From: Opitutaceae bacterium | Lineage (GTDB): Bacteria > Verrucomicrobiota > Verrucomicrobiia > Opitutales > Opitutaceae | Assembly (NCBI GenBank): GCA_016763045.1 | Contig: JAESUN010000398.1 | Location: 1 to 11,405, forward strand | Reading direction: 5' to 3' | DNA: 11,405 bases | Part shown: piece after piece, positions 1 through 7,346 of the stretch | How the letters are laid out: the number at the start of each line of letters is the position of its first letter | How positions within the stretch are numbered: the first letter of the stretch is position 1 | Notes under the pieces: model-generated | What the model was told of the DNA's origin: nothing | Databases searched by the model: none | Seen by the model: only the letters and a program-made list of their open reading frames with translations | Translations under genes and position numbers: made by a program

Positions 1-131
1 CTCATGATCCTCAATCAGGAGAAGCAGTCAGGAGAGTTATTTCTGGAGGACTGGGCTATATAAACCACTCCAAAGATACGTCATCGTCCCATTCTGGTGG
101 CTGCGGCTCAGGCTGCGGTTGTCATCACTAA
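1..131 (+). CDS. C-terminal fragment of a Cys/His-rich protein, possibly FmdB-type zinc ribbon
   Basis: An open frame enters from the left edge (codons start at position 3) and ends at TAA 129-131, giving about 42 residues. It reads HDPQSGEAVRRVISGG, then a Ser-rich stretch, then the tail GGCGSGCGCHH. The AVRRVISGGLGYI part resembles the end of FmdB-family zinc-ribbon proteins, where a VxRxISGGxG segment follows the ribbon, and Gly/Cys/His-rich tails can occur there. The clustered Cys and His at the C-terminus suggest metal binding. The N-terminal part that would decide the family lies outside the window. The gene converges on dgt, whose stop is about 43 bases away. The reading frame and stop are clear; the family is tentative. 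Confidence 0.5.
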   Translation, partial: HDPQSGEAVRRVISGGLGYINHSKDTSSSHSGGCGSGCGCHH

Positions 132-173
132 GGGTTATTCCAAACTTCGTGGCGTGGTTAATTAGACCCGCTT

Positions 174-1466
174 TCACTCTAAGTCCACGATTGAGCCATA
201 ACTGGGATCGCTTAGCCGTTTGTAAGTCCGAATGGCTGATCCATCTGTCATCCCTGAAAGATGATCACAGAGTATGCGGCAGCGATCATTCTCCGAACTC
301 GAGGCATCGATTCGCTGATTGATTGCTTTCGGTAAGACTCGGAACCCATCCATTTTCCCGTCACCATTCATTCCATCCGAAAAGGATTCCCACAAATATT
401 TCAATATTTGCCCGCCCTTATACTCCATTTGCTGTAATTCCGGAGATTGGAAGATACACTGCTGAGCAAGCTTTTTATAGAACCGAGACTCCTTCTTTAT
501 CCCTTTATTGATTTCAAGAGCGTATGCATAACGATTGGATTTTTCCGAAAGAAAATTCTCCGTTTTCACCAGATGGCACCCCTTCAAAAAGCTCCCAATC
601 TTCACACTGAAAGTAGCCTCCAATTTATCCGATAAAATAGCCGACTTTAAATCACTCAAAAAAGAGGTCTCTTCAGATGAAAGATCCTCGTTCATCGCCC
701 ACTTATCCATTTTTTCAAATGTAAGGAAGCCAGCTCTTACCCCATCAATGATATCGTTTAGAGAATAAGCGGTATCATCAGCCCAGTCCATAATCTGGCA
801 CTCAATGCTTTTGATCTCATTCAGACGCATCCCCTCACAAAGATCCGAAGGAATGACTGCTTCCTGAAAAGCGAAATCACGACACGCCTTCTGCGAGTCA
901 TAGAGAAAATGATTCCGGGCACCATTGGAGTCCCCGAAAAGCACTTTGTATTTCAAAACTCCATCTAGGCAGGCTCTGGTTGGGGCAATGCCATAACACG
1001 CTTTCTCCGTTTGGTAAATAACCTCCGTGAGCATTCTGAGAGTTTGAGCATTCCCCTCAAACCCACCAAAATCTTTCATCAAAGCATGAAGAATTTTCTC
1101 ACCCGCATGGCCAAAGGGAGGATGCCCCAAATCATGCGCAAGACAAACCGCCTCAACCAAGTCTTCATCAATATAAAAACCACTGCTCAATAATTCACTC
1201 GATGATCGAAGATACTGACAAATAGATCGTCCAATCTGAGCAACTTCAATGGAATGGGTTAATCGAGTTCTGTAAAAATCATACTCCCCCGAAAGAAACA
1301 CCTGCGTCTTAGACTGCAAACGCCTGAAAGCAGACGAATGAATGATGCGGTCTCGATCTACCTGAAAAGGAGTTCTGTATTCATCCTGGTGAACTCGATC
1401 AAGCTTCCCCGGAAGTCGCTCTGTATCAAAATCACCGTAAAACGTATTTTCCATATGCACCGACAT
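174..1466 (-). CDS. dgt: Deoxyguanosinetriphosphate triphosphohydrolase (dGTPase), HD-domain
   Basis: This 430-residue protein should hydrolyse dGTP (or other dNTPs) to the deoxynucleoside and triphosphate, controlling the dNTP pool in the cytoplasm. The dGTPase signature is seen near the N-terminus: RDRIIHSSAFRRLQSKTQVF at about residues 38-57, then the HD metal site made by H71 (THSIEV), H111-D112 (AHDLGHPPFGHAGE) and an Asp in MDWADDTAYS (about D230). The length is in the family range. It starts 3 bases after the stop of the MazG-like gene and is surely co-transcribed with it. The ATG at 1466 has only a weak AGG upstream; a second in-frame ATG at 1454 is possible. Translational coupling to the upstream gene probably drives initiation. 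The gene is intact. Confidence 0.93.
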   Translation of the reverse strand: MSVHMENTFYGDFDTERLPGKLDRVHQDEYRTPFQVDRDRIIHSSAFRRLQSKTQVFLSGEYDFYRTRLTHSIEVAQIGRSICQYLRSSSELLSSGFYIDEDLVEAVCLAHDLGHPPFGHAGEKILHALMKDFGGFEGNAQTLRMLTEVIYQTEKACYGIAPTRACLDGVLKYKVLFGDSNGARNHFLYDSQKACRDFAFQEAVIPSDLCEGMRLNEIKSIECQIMDWADDTAYSLNDIIDGVRAGFLTFEKMDKWAMNEDLSSEETSFLSDLKSAILSDKLEATFSVKIGSFLKGCHLVKTENFLSEKSNRYAYALEINKGIKKESRFYKKLAQQCIFQSPELQQMEYKGGQILKYLWESFSDGMNGDGKMDGFRVLPKAINQRIDASSSENDRCRILCDHLSGMTDGSAIRTYKRLSDPSYGSIVDLE

Positions 1467-1469
1467 CGC

Positions 1470-1844
1470 CTAAAGTTCTGTATATTTATCTGAACGACCA
1501 CGGGCTTTTTCAACCGGATACTTTCGTGCATTGATCACCAATTTCGCCTCGATCGCCGCTGCTAGATCAATCTTTGTTTGATTCGCAAATTCCAACGCAT
1601 AAATAACGACATCGGCAAGTTCCTCCTCGATCATCACCCTTTTCTTTTCATCCGCAAAAATCTCTCGGGATTGCTCTGATTCCGTCCATAAAAAGTGCTC
1701 CATTAATTCAGCAGCTTCCGCAGCCAATGCCATTGACAGGTTCTTCGGCGAATGAAACTGCTCCCATTCTCTTTCTTGAGCAAAGGCCAAAACTCTCCTT
1801 TTCAGATCTCCCAAGCAAATAACATCATCTCTGGATTCTTTCAT
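1470..1844 (-). CDS. MazG-like nucleotide pyrophosphohydrolase (iMazG / dCTPase-like)
   Basis: This small all-alpha NTP pyrophosphohydrolase of about 124 residues probably hydrolyses dNTPs or modified NTPs to NMP plus pyrophosphate. Motifs fit the MazG-like/RS21-C6 (DCTPP1) group: REWEQFHSPKNL near residues 26-37, the Mg-binding ExxE in AAEAAELME (about residues 42-50), the second pair in EEELADV (E76 and D79 type), and the C-terminal NARKYPVEKARG followed by DKYTEL, which is very typical of this group. ATG 1844 is chosen as start; the frame also has an adjacent GTG at 1847. A -10-like TAGATT ends 6 bases before this ATG, the spacing expected of a leaderless mRNA. It sits directly ahead of dgt, so the pair likely works together on nucleotide-pool quality. 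The natural substrate cannot be read from the sequence. Confidence 0.9.
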   Translation of the reverse strand: MKESRDDVICLGDLKRRVLAFAQEREWEQFHSPKNLSMALAAEAAELMEHFLWTESEQSREIFADEKKRVMIEEELADVVIYALEFANQTKIDLAAAIEAKLVINARKYPVEKARGRSDKYTEL

Positions 1845-1850
1845 CACTTC

Positions 1851-1878
1851 AATCTAGCGGAACAGAAGATTTGATCAA
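1851..1878 (-). promoter_or_regulatory. Weak candidate promoter ahead of the MazG-like/dgt pair
   Basis: On the minus strand TTGATC (1878-1873) is followed after 16 bases by TAGATT (1856-1851), each matching 4 of 6 bases of the sigma-70 boxes. The -10 ends 6 bases before ATG 1844, which would put the transcript start at or next to the start codon. The match is weak and read-through from the aldo/keto reductase gene is equally plausible. Confidence 0.25.
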
Positions 1879-1913
1879 CTGAGAATTCATCCAATCACTC
1901 CGCAAACCTTGGC

Positions 1914-2876
1914 CTATGCCGCAGAAAAATCTTTCACATGAATTTCCCGTGCATGAGCCAACGCATTGACATCATAAGGCTCCGCTGCAGAGGCATCGAT
2001 AGCATCACTGAGATGCTCTACACAGGTCGCTCCCGATAAGACCAACGAAACAGGAATATCGTCCAAAACCCAGCGCAAAGCCGCTTGAGGTAGGCTCTTG
2101 ATCTGATCATTTATCAAAAAGTCTAAGCTTTCTGCATATTCAACTCTCTCAATAATTTCCTCCCTCGAGTAACGACAATTTAGATTATTCTCAGGAAAGA
2201 CAGTATCTCTTTTGATCGCTCCACTCAAGAACCCATTGGCCAGCGATTCCCTCGCGACGACACCTATTCCCCCTCTCACCAAATCTTCAATCAATGGTAG
2301 TGATTCCCTATTCATCAAACTGTATACAACCTGTATGATATCGATTTTTCGCTCTTCCGCCCATGATCTTGCCCACTGCTCTGTTTCTTCAAATTTGGAA
2401 ATAGAGTGACCGACAAACCTCAGTTTTCCTTCTTCTTTCAGGATTCCGATTTCGTCCCAAACATCATCATGAATCGTATCTGTCCCAAAAGGAGAATGAA
2501 AAAACAAGACATCAATTCGGTCAGTATTTAATCTCTGTAAACTCGCTTCAACAGACTTCCTCACCCCTTGAGCATGAAACTGAGCATTTAAAGCCCCAAG
2601 TGTCGGTTGACGTCCAAACTTCGTCGAAATAATAACCTTATCCCGATCATCCCCCAACCCTTCACCCAGGATTTTCTCGGCAATGCCATCCTCTTCTTCG
2701 CTTCCATACAAAGGAGCCGTATCGTAAAAATTAATACCTCTATCAAGAGCATAGCGAATAACATCGATCGACTTCGACTTTTCCACGTCTCCATAAACAT
2801 TCGACGCAAAGGCCCAAGTTCCTAAACCAATTTCACTGCAAGACAGCCCAGTTCGACCCAATATTCGTTCATTCAT
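1914..2876 (-). CDS. Aldo/keto reductase
   Basis: This 320-residue NADP(H)-dependent oxidoreductase has the TIM-barrel AKR fold and should reduce aldehydes or ketones or oxidise sugars and alcohols; the substrate cannot be told. It begins with the usual LGRTGLSCSEIGLGTWAF. The catalytic tetrad is complete: D52 and Y57 in FYDTAPLYG, K86 in ISTKFG and H127 in LFFHSP. The C-terminal part carries the cofactor-binding pattern in PVSLVLSGATCVEHLSDAI. The organisation is like the galactose-dehydrogenase/YajO-type AKRs. The ATG at 2876 has no Shine-Dalgarno sequence, but an extended -10 (TGTTAAAAT) lies 11 bases before it. It follows the creatininase gene by about 54 bases and precedes the MazG-like gene by about 66, so a four-gene transcript is possible. 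Confidence 0.93.
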   Translation of the reverse strand: MNERILGRTGLSCSEIGLGTWAFASNVYGDVEKSKSIDVIRYALDRGINFYDTAPLYGSEEEDGIAEKILGEGLGDDRDKVIISTKFGRQPTLGALNAQFHAQGVRKSVEASLQRLNTDRIDVLFFHSPFGTDTIHDDVWDEIGILKEEGKLRFVGHSISKFEETEQWARSWAEERKIDIIQVVYSLMNRESLPLIEDLVRGGIGVVARESLANGFLSGAIKRDTVFPENNLNCRYSREEIIERVEYAESLDFLINDQIKSLPQAALRWVLDDIPVSLVLSGATCVEHLSDAIDASAAEPYDVNALAHAREIHVKDFSAA

Positions 2877-2887
2877 AATTGTTTTCT

Positions 2888-2896
2888 ATTTTAACA
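2888..2896 (-). promoter_or_regulatory. Extended -10 element ahead of the aldo/keto reductase
   Basis: The minus strand reads TGTTAAAAT, an extended -10 (TGn plus TAAAAT, 5 of 6 matches), 11 bases before ATG 2876. No good -35 is seen. A near-perfect palindrome AGCTCCTAGGCGCT (2902-2915) lies just upstream and could be an operator. The transcript would have a leader of only a few bases. Confidence 0.3.
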
Positions 2897-2901
2897 GTTC
2901 T

Positions 2902-2915
2902 AGCGCCTAGGAGCT
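2902..2915. repeat. 14-bp imperfect palindrome centred on CCTAGG
   Basis: AGCGCCTAGGAGCT is self-complementary except for one mismatched pair. It lies between the creatininase stop and the aldo/keto reductase start, just upstream of the extended -10. It is too short and without a T run to be a terminator. A regulator-binding site is possible but unproven. Confidence 0.25.
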
Positions 2916-2930
2916 CTTATCATTTATCTT

Positions 2931-3641
2931 TTAAACAGACTTCAAGAGTTCATCTACTTTGGCCTTTCCAGCCCTAACAAATGCTGCTGCAATCAGAGCA
3001 CCTTCCTCTGCTGTCGCCAGACGAGGATCTTCTCCCCATACCGCATCCTTCTCCAGAGTCGGCGCATCACCCTCTCCCAACTGTTCCAACGCAACCAAAT
3101 CAGATCTATAATGGAGCTGCAAAGCAGTTTCTCCACGAGCTGAATGATTTGCGACAAGAACGGAATCATCTAAAATGTCGAATTCGGCAATCGCCAGAAA
3201 CTTGGAGCCAGTGCACTTCTTCTCACACTCCTTTGCCACCTCTTTTAATAGATCCATATGAGGCTGTCCCGCATGCCCCGTTAGTAGAAGAACAACCTTA
3301 AATCCTTCATCCGCTAATTGGAGAAACAATTCCTCAGCTAACAGTTTCAATAGCTCTTCACTATGCTCAATGGAATGCCTACGATGTTCCAGATCCTTGA
3401 CAGCTTTTATAGTGCTTGTCGCATGATAAACCGTGGGTAAGACACATCCACCTGCTGCCTGAGCTAATTCAAGGCAAAGACCATAAGCCTTAATTCCATC
3501 CAACCCAATAGGGTTATGATTGCCATGATACTCGATGGCTCCCCATGGGATATAAGCGACCGAATGCTCACTCTTAATAGCTTCTATCTGATCAGGGCGT
3601 AATTCTTCGTAGCGCCCCCATAACACGGTCTCTTTACTCAT
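2931..3641 (-). CDS. Creatininase-family amidohydrolase
   Basis: The protein has 236 residues, close to the usual length for the creatininase/MftE/ArfB family of metal-dependent amide hydrolases. The main metal-binding signature is seen at residues 31-48: IPWGAIEYHGNHNPIGLD, giving E37, H39, H42 and D48. A second block, ANHSARGETALQL (H166, E171), matches the family HAGxxET segment. The central glycine loop reads TGHAGQPH (121-128) where the family usually has GNGGN. Only some members are true creatininases, so the substrate is unknown. It is the first gene of the leftward group. ATG 3641 has no Shine-Dalgarno sequence but a promoter-like TTTAAA-16-TAGAAT ends 11 bases upstream. Confidence 0.88.
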   Translation of the reverse strand: MSKETVLWGRYEELRPDQIEAIKSEHSVAYIPWGAIEYHGNHNPIGLDGIKAYGLCLELAQAAGGCVLPTVYHATSTIKAVKDLEHRRHSIEHSEELLKLLAEELFLQLADEGFKVVLLLTGHAGQPHMDLLKEVAKECEKKCTGSKFLAIAEFDILDDSVLVANHSARGETALQLHYRSDLVALEQLGEGDAPTLEKDAVWGEDPRLATAEEGALIAAAFVRAGKAKVDELLKSV

Positions 3642-3652
3642 CGATTATTTGG

Positions 3653-3680
3653 ATTCTAACGTAATTCGGGATCCTTTAAA
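3653..3680 (-). promoter_or_regulatory. Candidate promoter of the creatininase gene
   Basis: On the minus strand TTTAAA (3680-3675, 4 of 6) and TAGAAT (3658-3653, 5 of 6) are separated by 16 bases. The -10 ends 11 bases before ATG 3641, so the transcript would have only a few leader bases. In the rest of the 208-base gap (3642-3849) I see no convincing promoter for the divergent MFS gene and no RNA structure. Confidence 0.35.
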
Positions 3681-3849
3681 CCCACCTGATTTACCACTCT
3701 TCGTCAATTCTTTCAGAAATATCTTCAAAAAATAAGACCGCCTGACATTGAGAAATCCCTTTTTTCAACATTTCCTCCGAATCATAAGAAAAAATCCTTT
3801 CACTTTCCCTTTGCGAAATTGAGTCAGGTTGTTTTAGTCGCGAATTTCA

Positions 3850-5193
3850 GTGACAACTCCACAATCCAACCCAGCTGATATTCCTCCTGATAAACCCAAG
3901 CAATTGTCGCTCGGTGTCATTTTCCTGACCCTATACATCGACCTTATCGGGTTTTCGATCATCTTCCCACTCTTCCCATCCATCCTAGATTACTATCTAG
4001 GAAAAGAAGGATCGAGTGGCCTACTGGGAACAATCCTTTCCTTCCTTGATCAAATTTCTCAGTGGTTAGGGAGTGGAGATAACTTCACCCTGGTTCTTTT
4101 TGGAGGTTTTTTAGGCTCACTCTACTCACTCTTTCAATTCATCTTTGCGCCCATCTGGGGAGGCCTTTCAGACCGACTTGGTCGTAGAGGCATTCTGCTT
4201 TGCACCGTTTTTGGCACAGCCATCAGCTATCTTATCTGGGCCGTCAGCGGCAGTTTCCTGCTCCTCATCCTAGCACGGCTTCTCGGAGGAATGATGAGCG
4301 GAAATCTCTCCGTCGCTACAGCAGCTGTAGCAGATGTAACATCCAAGAAAAATAGAGCAAAAGGGATGGGCCTCATCGGTGCCGCCTTCGGTCTAGGTTT
4401 TGTCACTGGACCTGCCATAGGTGGATATTTTTCAGGATTCAATTTGCTGAATGCCCATCCAGAATTAGCTCGGCTAGGAATCAACCCCTTTTCCATTCCC
4501 GCTTTCATCGCGTTTGGCTTATCCGTGCTCAATCTAGTATGGATCTACCGCCGTTTCACCGAGTCATTGCCTCCTGAAAAGCGGGCAAAACCAGAACCTT
4601 TTGCTTCGCGTAGCCCGCTAAAGAGACTCGGTGCCAATCATCCTCTGCCAGTCAAAACAACAAACAAGGTCTATTTCATCTTCCTACTGGCTTTCAGCGG
4701 AATGGAATTCACCCTATCCTTTCTCACTGTTGACCGCTTCTCTTTTGGCCCCAGAGAAATCACCTGGATGTTCATCTTTATCGGTGCTGTCCTGATAATA
4801 ACTCAAGGAGGAATCGTTAGAAGACTGGTTCCCGCAATAGGTGAAAAGAAAACAGCTTTCATCGGACTTTGCATGACCACTTTTGGATTTTTCATTTTGA
4901 GCTACGCACCCACCATCAAATTCCTTTATTCAGGATTAGCTATCATGGGAATGGGCTCCGGATTAACAACAGCGTCCCTCACCGCATTGGTTTCCCTTTA
5001 TTCTTCTGAAGAAACGCAGGGTAAATCTCTAGGAAGCTTTCGCTCCTACGGTTCATTGGCCCGAGTGATTGGGCCCATCGCTGCCAGTATCCTTTTCTGG
5101 TGGTTTGGCTCCCATTTCTCCTATGCTTTGGGTGCACTACTGATGATCATCCCGGCAACTATCGCGTTACGTCTCCCTTCGCCCGATAAGTAA
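3850..5193 (+). CDS. Major facilitator superfamily exporter, TetA/DHA1-like
   Basis: This inner-membrane protein of 447 residues, with about 12 membrane helices, probably expels drugs or metabolites by proton antiport. Helix 1 (about residues 20-42) reads LGVIFLTLYIDLIGFSIIFP and carries the DHA1-type Asp. The loop 2-3 signature is clear: GGLSDRLGRRG at 104-114. Helix 5 has a motif-C-like GLGFVTGPAIGGYFSG. Two loops stand out: about 30 residues between helices 1 and 2 (GKEGSSG through SGDNFT), and a basic central loop (about 237-270). The start is GTG 3850; an in-frame TAG at 3835-3837 prevents a much longer version and no Shine-Dalgarno sequence is visible. It ends 8 bases from the convergent acyltransferase. 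The substrate cannot be inferred. Confidence 0.9.
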   Translation: MTTPQSNPADIPPDKPKQLSLGVIFLTLYIDLIGFSIIFPLFPSILDYYLGKEGSSGLLGTILSFLDQISQWLGSGDNFTLVLFGGFLGSLYSLFQFIFAPIWGGLSDRLGRRGILLCTVFGTAISYLIWAVSGSFLLLILARLLGGMMSGNLSVATAAVADVTSKKNRAKGMGLIGAAFGLGFVTGPAIGGYFSGFNLLNAHPELARLGINPFSIPAFIAFGLSVLNLVWIYRRFTESLPPEKRAKPEPFASRSPLKRLGANHPLPVKTTNKVYFIFLLAFSGMEFTLSFLTVDRFSFGPREITWMFIFIGAVLIITQGGIVRRLVPAIGEKKTAFIGLCMTTFGFFILSYAPTIKFLYSGLAIMGMGSGLTTASLTALVSLYSSEETQGKSLGSFRSYGSLARVIGPIAASILFWWFGSHFSYALGALLMIIPATIALRLPSPDK

Positions 5194-5204
5194 AATACGT
5201 TTTA
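5191..5204. terminator. Small inverted repeat shared by two convergent stop codons
   Basis: TAAAATACGTTTTA forms 5-bp arms around a TACG tetraloop. Its outer TAA trinucleotides are the stop codons of the plus-strand MFS gene and the minus-strand acyltransferase gene. The A/T-only stem is weak, so a role as bidirectional terminator is speculative. Confidence 0.25.
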
Positions 5205-5999
5205 GGTCATCCACGTATCGAGCTTCTCTCGGATAAAGCGAACCACTTCATCCTGAGCCTCACGTCCGTTCCCCGTCACTTCAATCGGTTCGCCAAAAGA
5301 AAATCGAACCGGTTTCTCTGGATTGATTGCTCCAAAATCTCGAACGGGCCATCCCTCAGAGCCCCAGGCATCGCTTCGGATCGCCACCGGTACAACAGGC
5401 ACCCCAGCTCGTTTTGCCATTTTAACACCTATTGAATTAAAATCCTCTGGGTTAAATTTCGAGGCACGGGTTGTTTGAGGAAAGACAATCATGGAGATCC
5501 CCTTTTCGAGGCGTTCCATCCCTCCTCCAAGCATTGCTCTCAAATCCTCACGGGGATTCTCTCTCCCAACAACAATCGGATCCTGGGATAGCATCACATG
5601 CTTAAAAAAAGGATACTCCACCAAACTTTTTTTCACCACAAAGGTCACCTTTCGATAAGGCCTTATCATACATGGAAGTGCAAAGGTTTCCAAACTGCTC
5701 ATATGATTCCCCACAAAAACACACGGAGTCTCCAAGCTCGAAAAAGCTCCAATGTTTTCAATCGAAAAGCGGACTCCTACAGATTCCAGAGCGGCTATCG
5801 TATACAAACTACTCTCGATCCACTGTTCCGCATCATAACGCCCTTTCTTTGCAAGACGTGCGGCCCTTTGCACAATACCGATCATTTTCGGATAATAAGC
5901 CAAACTGGGAAAACAACCCGCAACCCCTCCGATAGATTTCTCTTCCGACCGGTAACTACCTTCTGCTAATTTTTTTCGAACTGATTCCGTGTTAAGCAT
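5202..5999 (-). CDS. Lysophospholipid/1-acylglycerol-3-phosphate acyltransferase-like protein (PlsC family)
   Basis: The protein has 265 residues and the blocks of the glycerolipid acyltransferase superfamily, expected at the inner face of the membrane transferring acyl groups to a lysophospholipid or related acceptor. Block I is VGNHMSSLET (97-106): the catalytic His is H99, but the usual HX4D is HX4E here. Block II is PIVVGRENPREDL (141-153), and block III reads FPQTTRA (173-179) instead of FPEGTRS. Block IV is VPVVPVAIRSDAW (200-212). The E and Q variants occur together in a recognised subgroup of bacterial relatives, so this is a subfamily trait rather than decay. The start ATG 5999 has a good AAGGA upstream, the best ribosome site in the window. 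The gene follows rsmB by about 32 bases, so the two are likely co-transcribed. Confidence 0.88.
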   Translation of the reverse strand: MLNTESVRKKLAEGSYRSEEKSIGGVAGCFPSLAYYPKMIGIVQRAARLAKKGRYDAEQWIESSLYTIAALESVGVRFSIENIGAFSSLETPCVFVGNHMSSLETFALPCMIRPYRKVTFVVKKSLVEYPFFKHVMLSQDPIVVGRENPREDLRAMLGGGMERLEKGISMIVFPQTTRASKFNPEDFNSIGVKMAKRAGVPVVPVAIRSDAWGSEGWPVRDFGAINPEKPVRFSFGEPIEVTGNGREAQDEVVRFIREKLDTWMT

Positions 6000-6031
6000 C
6001 GATTCCTTATGTCAGCAATATTGGGGTAAAA

Positions 6032-7318
6032 TCAACCCGCTTTATGAAGAAGGAATGCTCCTGCGCCATCATGCTTTGTTTTCCAAGGGAAACTTGTTTC
6101 CCTTTTTTTCAGAGAAAAAAGCCCCTGACTCTCTTCAACAAATGCTTCGACTACACTGAGATTTTCCTCTCGTTCAATACTGCAAGTACTATAGACGATA
6201 CGTCCTCCAGGTTTCACAAACCGAGCGGCACTTTCCAGCATTTTCGTTTGTAATTCAGCAAGCACACCTATGGCGGAAGAGGACAGCTTCCACTTAGCAT
6301 CTACCCTGTGCTGAAGCACACCCGTATTAGAACAAGGGACATCAATCAATACCCCATCAAATAGCTGCGGCGCACCCGCTTCCCTCAGAACCTTGGGCTT
6401 CAATTCCAAAACATCTGCTTCGAGAATCGATAAAGGAAGTGCTGCGTAACGTTCGAAATTTCCACGCATTCTCTTAATGCGTCGTCCAGGCAGATCAACA
6501 GATACCACTCGTCCACTCCCAACTCTCTCAGCTAACTGCAAACTCTTCCCTCCAGGAGCGGCACAAAGATCTAAGATCATTTCTCCCGACTTTGGATCAA
6601 GCAACTCTACCGCCAGTCTTGTAGCCGGATTCTGAAGATAGAGTCGGCCTGCTTTAATCTCCGACTTTACGCACTCCCACGAAGAGCCAGTCACTTGATA
6701 AAAAGAAGGCCACTCTGTTTGTTTTAAGTAGTCCACTCCGTCAAAAACACCCTCTTCCCTGTCTCCGACGACTCGCCCATATACCTTTGCGGGTTCTTGA
6801 TTCCACTGTAACAAACTTATCAGCTCATTTCTGCCAAATTCCTTGTCCCAACGTTCAAGCAACCACAAGGGGTGACTATAACGAAGTGATAATGCCTTTA
6901 AATCCCCCAGCTCAACCTCCTCCATCTTTGCAAATACCTCGGGAAGACGTCTGAGAACTGCATTCACCAAGCCCACTTCCGCCCGGCTCACCATTTTTTT
7001 CGCTTGTTCAACGGAATAATGAACAATCGCCGCAGCTGGCTTTTCGGATGTCCAAAGCTCAAAACTCGCCAACAGCATCAACGCTTGAAGTGCTGGTTTT
7101 GGTTTTTTCTTTAGGTTGCACTTCAATGCCTCCTCTAAAAAGAAGAGGTTTCTAACAACCCCAAATAAAACATGGTAGCAACGTCTGCGCTCGATCGAAG
7201 GAAAACCTTCCGGTAATTGTTCAACCAGAAAATCGAGACGATTTTTCTCTTTTAGATAGGCCATGAGCAGGCTATGAGCGGCCAACCAACCGGATTTAGA
7301 AGTGATATAAGATTTCAT
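6032..7318 (-). CDS. rsmB: 16S rRNA (cytosine-C5)-methyltransferase RsmB/NOP2-Sun family
   Basis: The enzyme methylates a cytosine of 16S rRNA (C967 in E. coli) using S-adenosylmethionine. The N-terminal third (about residues 10-135) resembles the NusB-like RNA-binding domain of RsmB, including KPAAAIVHYSVEQAKK and VNAVLRRLPE. The methyltransferase half carries motif I LDLCAAPGGKS (about 252), motif IV DVPCSNTGVL with its release Cys (C332), and motif VI YSTCSIEREEN with the catalytic Cys (C382), counted from an alternative TTG at 7327. ATG 7318 is preferred over that TTG, since it has GAAG just upstream and a normal start codon. The total length of about 428 matches RsmB. The m5C specificity is well supported; the exact target is by homology. 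Confidence 0.88.
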   Translation of the reverse strand: MKSYITSKSGWLAAHSLLMAYLKEKNRLDFLVEQLPEGFPSIERRRCYHVLFGVVRNLFFLEEALKCNLKKKPKPALQALMLLASFELWTSEKPAAAIVHYSVEQAKKMVSRAEVGLVNAVLRRLPEVFAKMEEVELGDLKALSLRYSHPLWLLERWDKEFGRNELISLLQWNQEPAKVYGRVVGDREEGVFDGVDYLKQTEWPSFYQVTGSSWECVKSEIKAGRLYLQNPATRLAVELLDPKSGEMILDLCAAPGGKSLQLAERVGSGRVVSVDLPGRRIKRMRGNFERYAALPLSILEADVLELKPKVLREAGAPQLFDGVLIDVPCSNTGVLQHRVDAKWKLSSSAIGVLAELQTKMLESAARFVKPGGRIVYSTCSIEREENLSVVEAFVEESQGLFSLKKRETSFPWKTKHDGAGAFLLHKAG

Positions 7319-7346
7319 TGTCTTCAACGCAGAAGAGAGACACTAA

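Noticed and set aside
2981..3301. Plus-strand open frame of 106 codons, Pro/His-rich
   Set aside because: It is antisense to the creatininase-family gene; its composition reflects the opposite strand.
3681..3849. Possible small gene, RNA or promoter in the rest of the creatininase-MFS gap
   Set aside because: No plausible short frame with a ribosome site, no stem with a T run and no convincing -35/-10 pair for the MFS gene could be found by eye.
4227..4532. Minus-strand open frame of 101 codons
   Set aside because: It is antisense to the MFS membrane protein and is not protein-like.
5598..5969. Plus-strand open frames of 123 and 87 codons
   Set aside because: They lie antisense to the well-supported acyltransferase gene, have no recognisable domain, and are rich in residues typical of reverse-frame reading.
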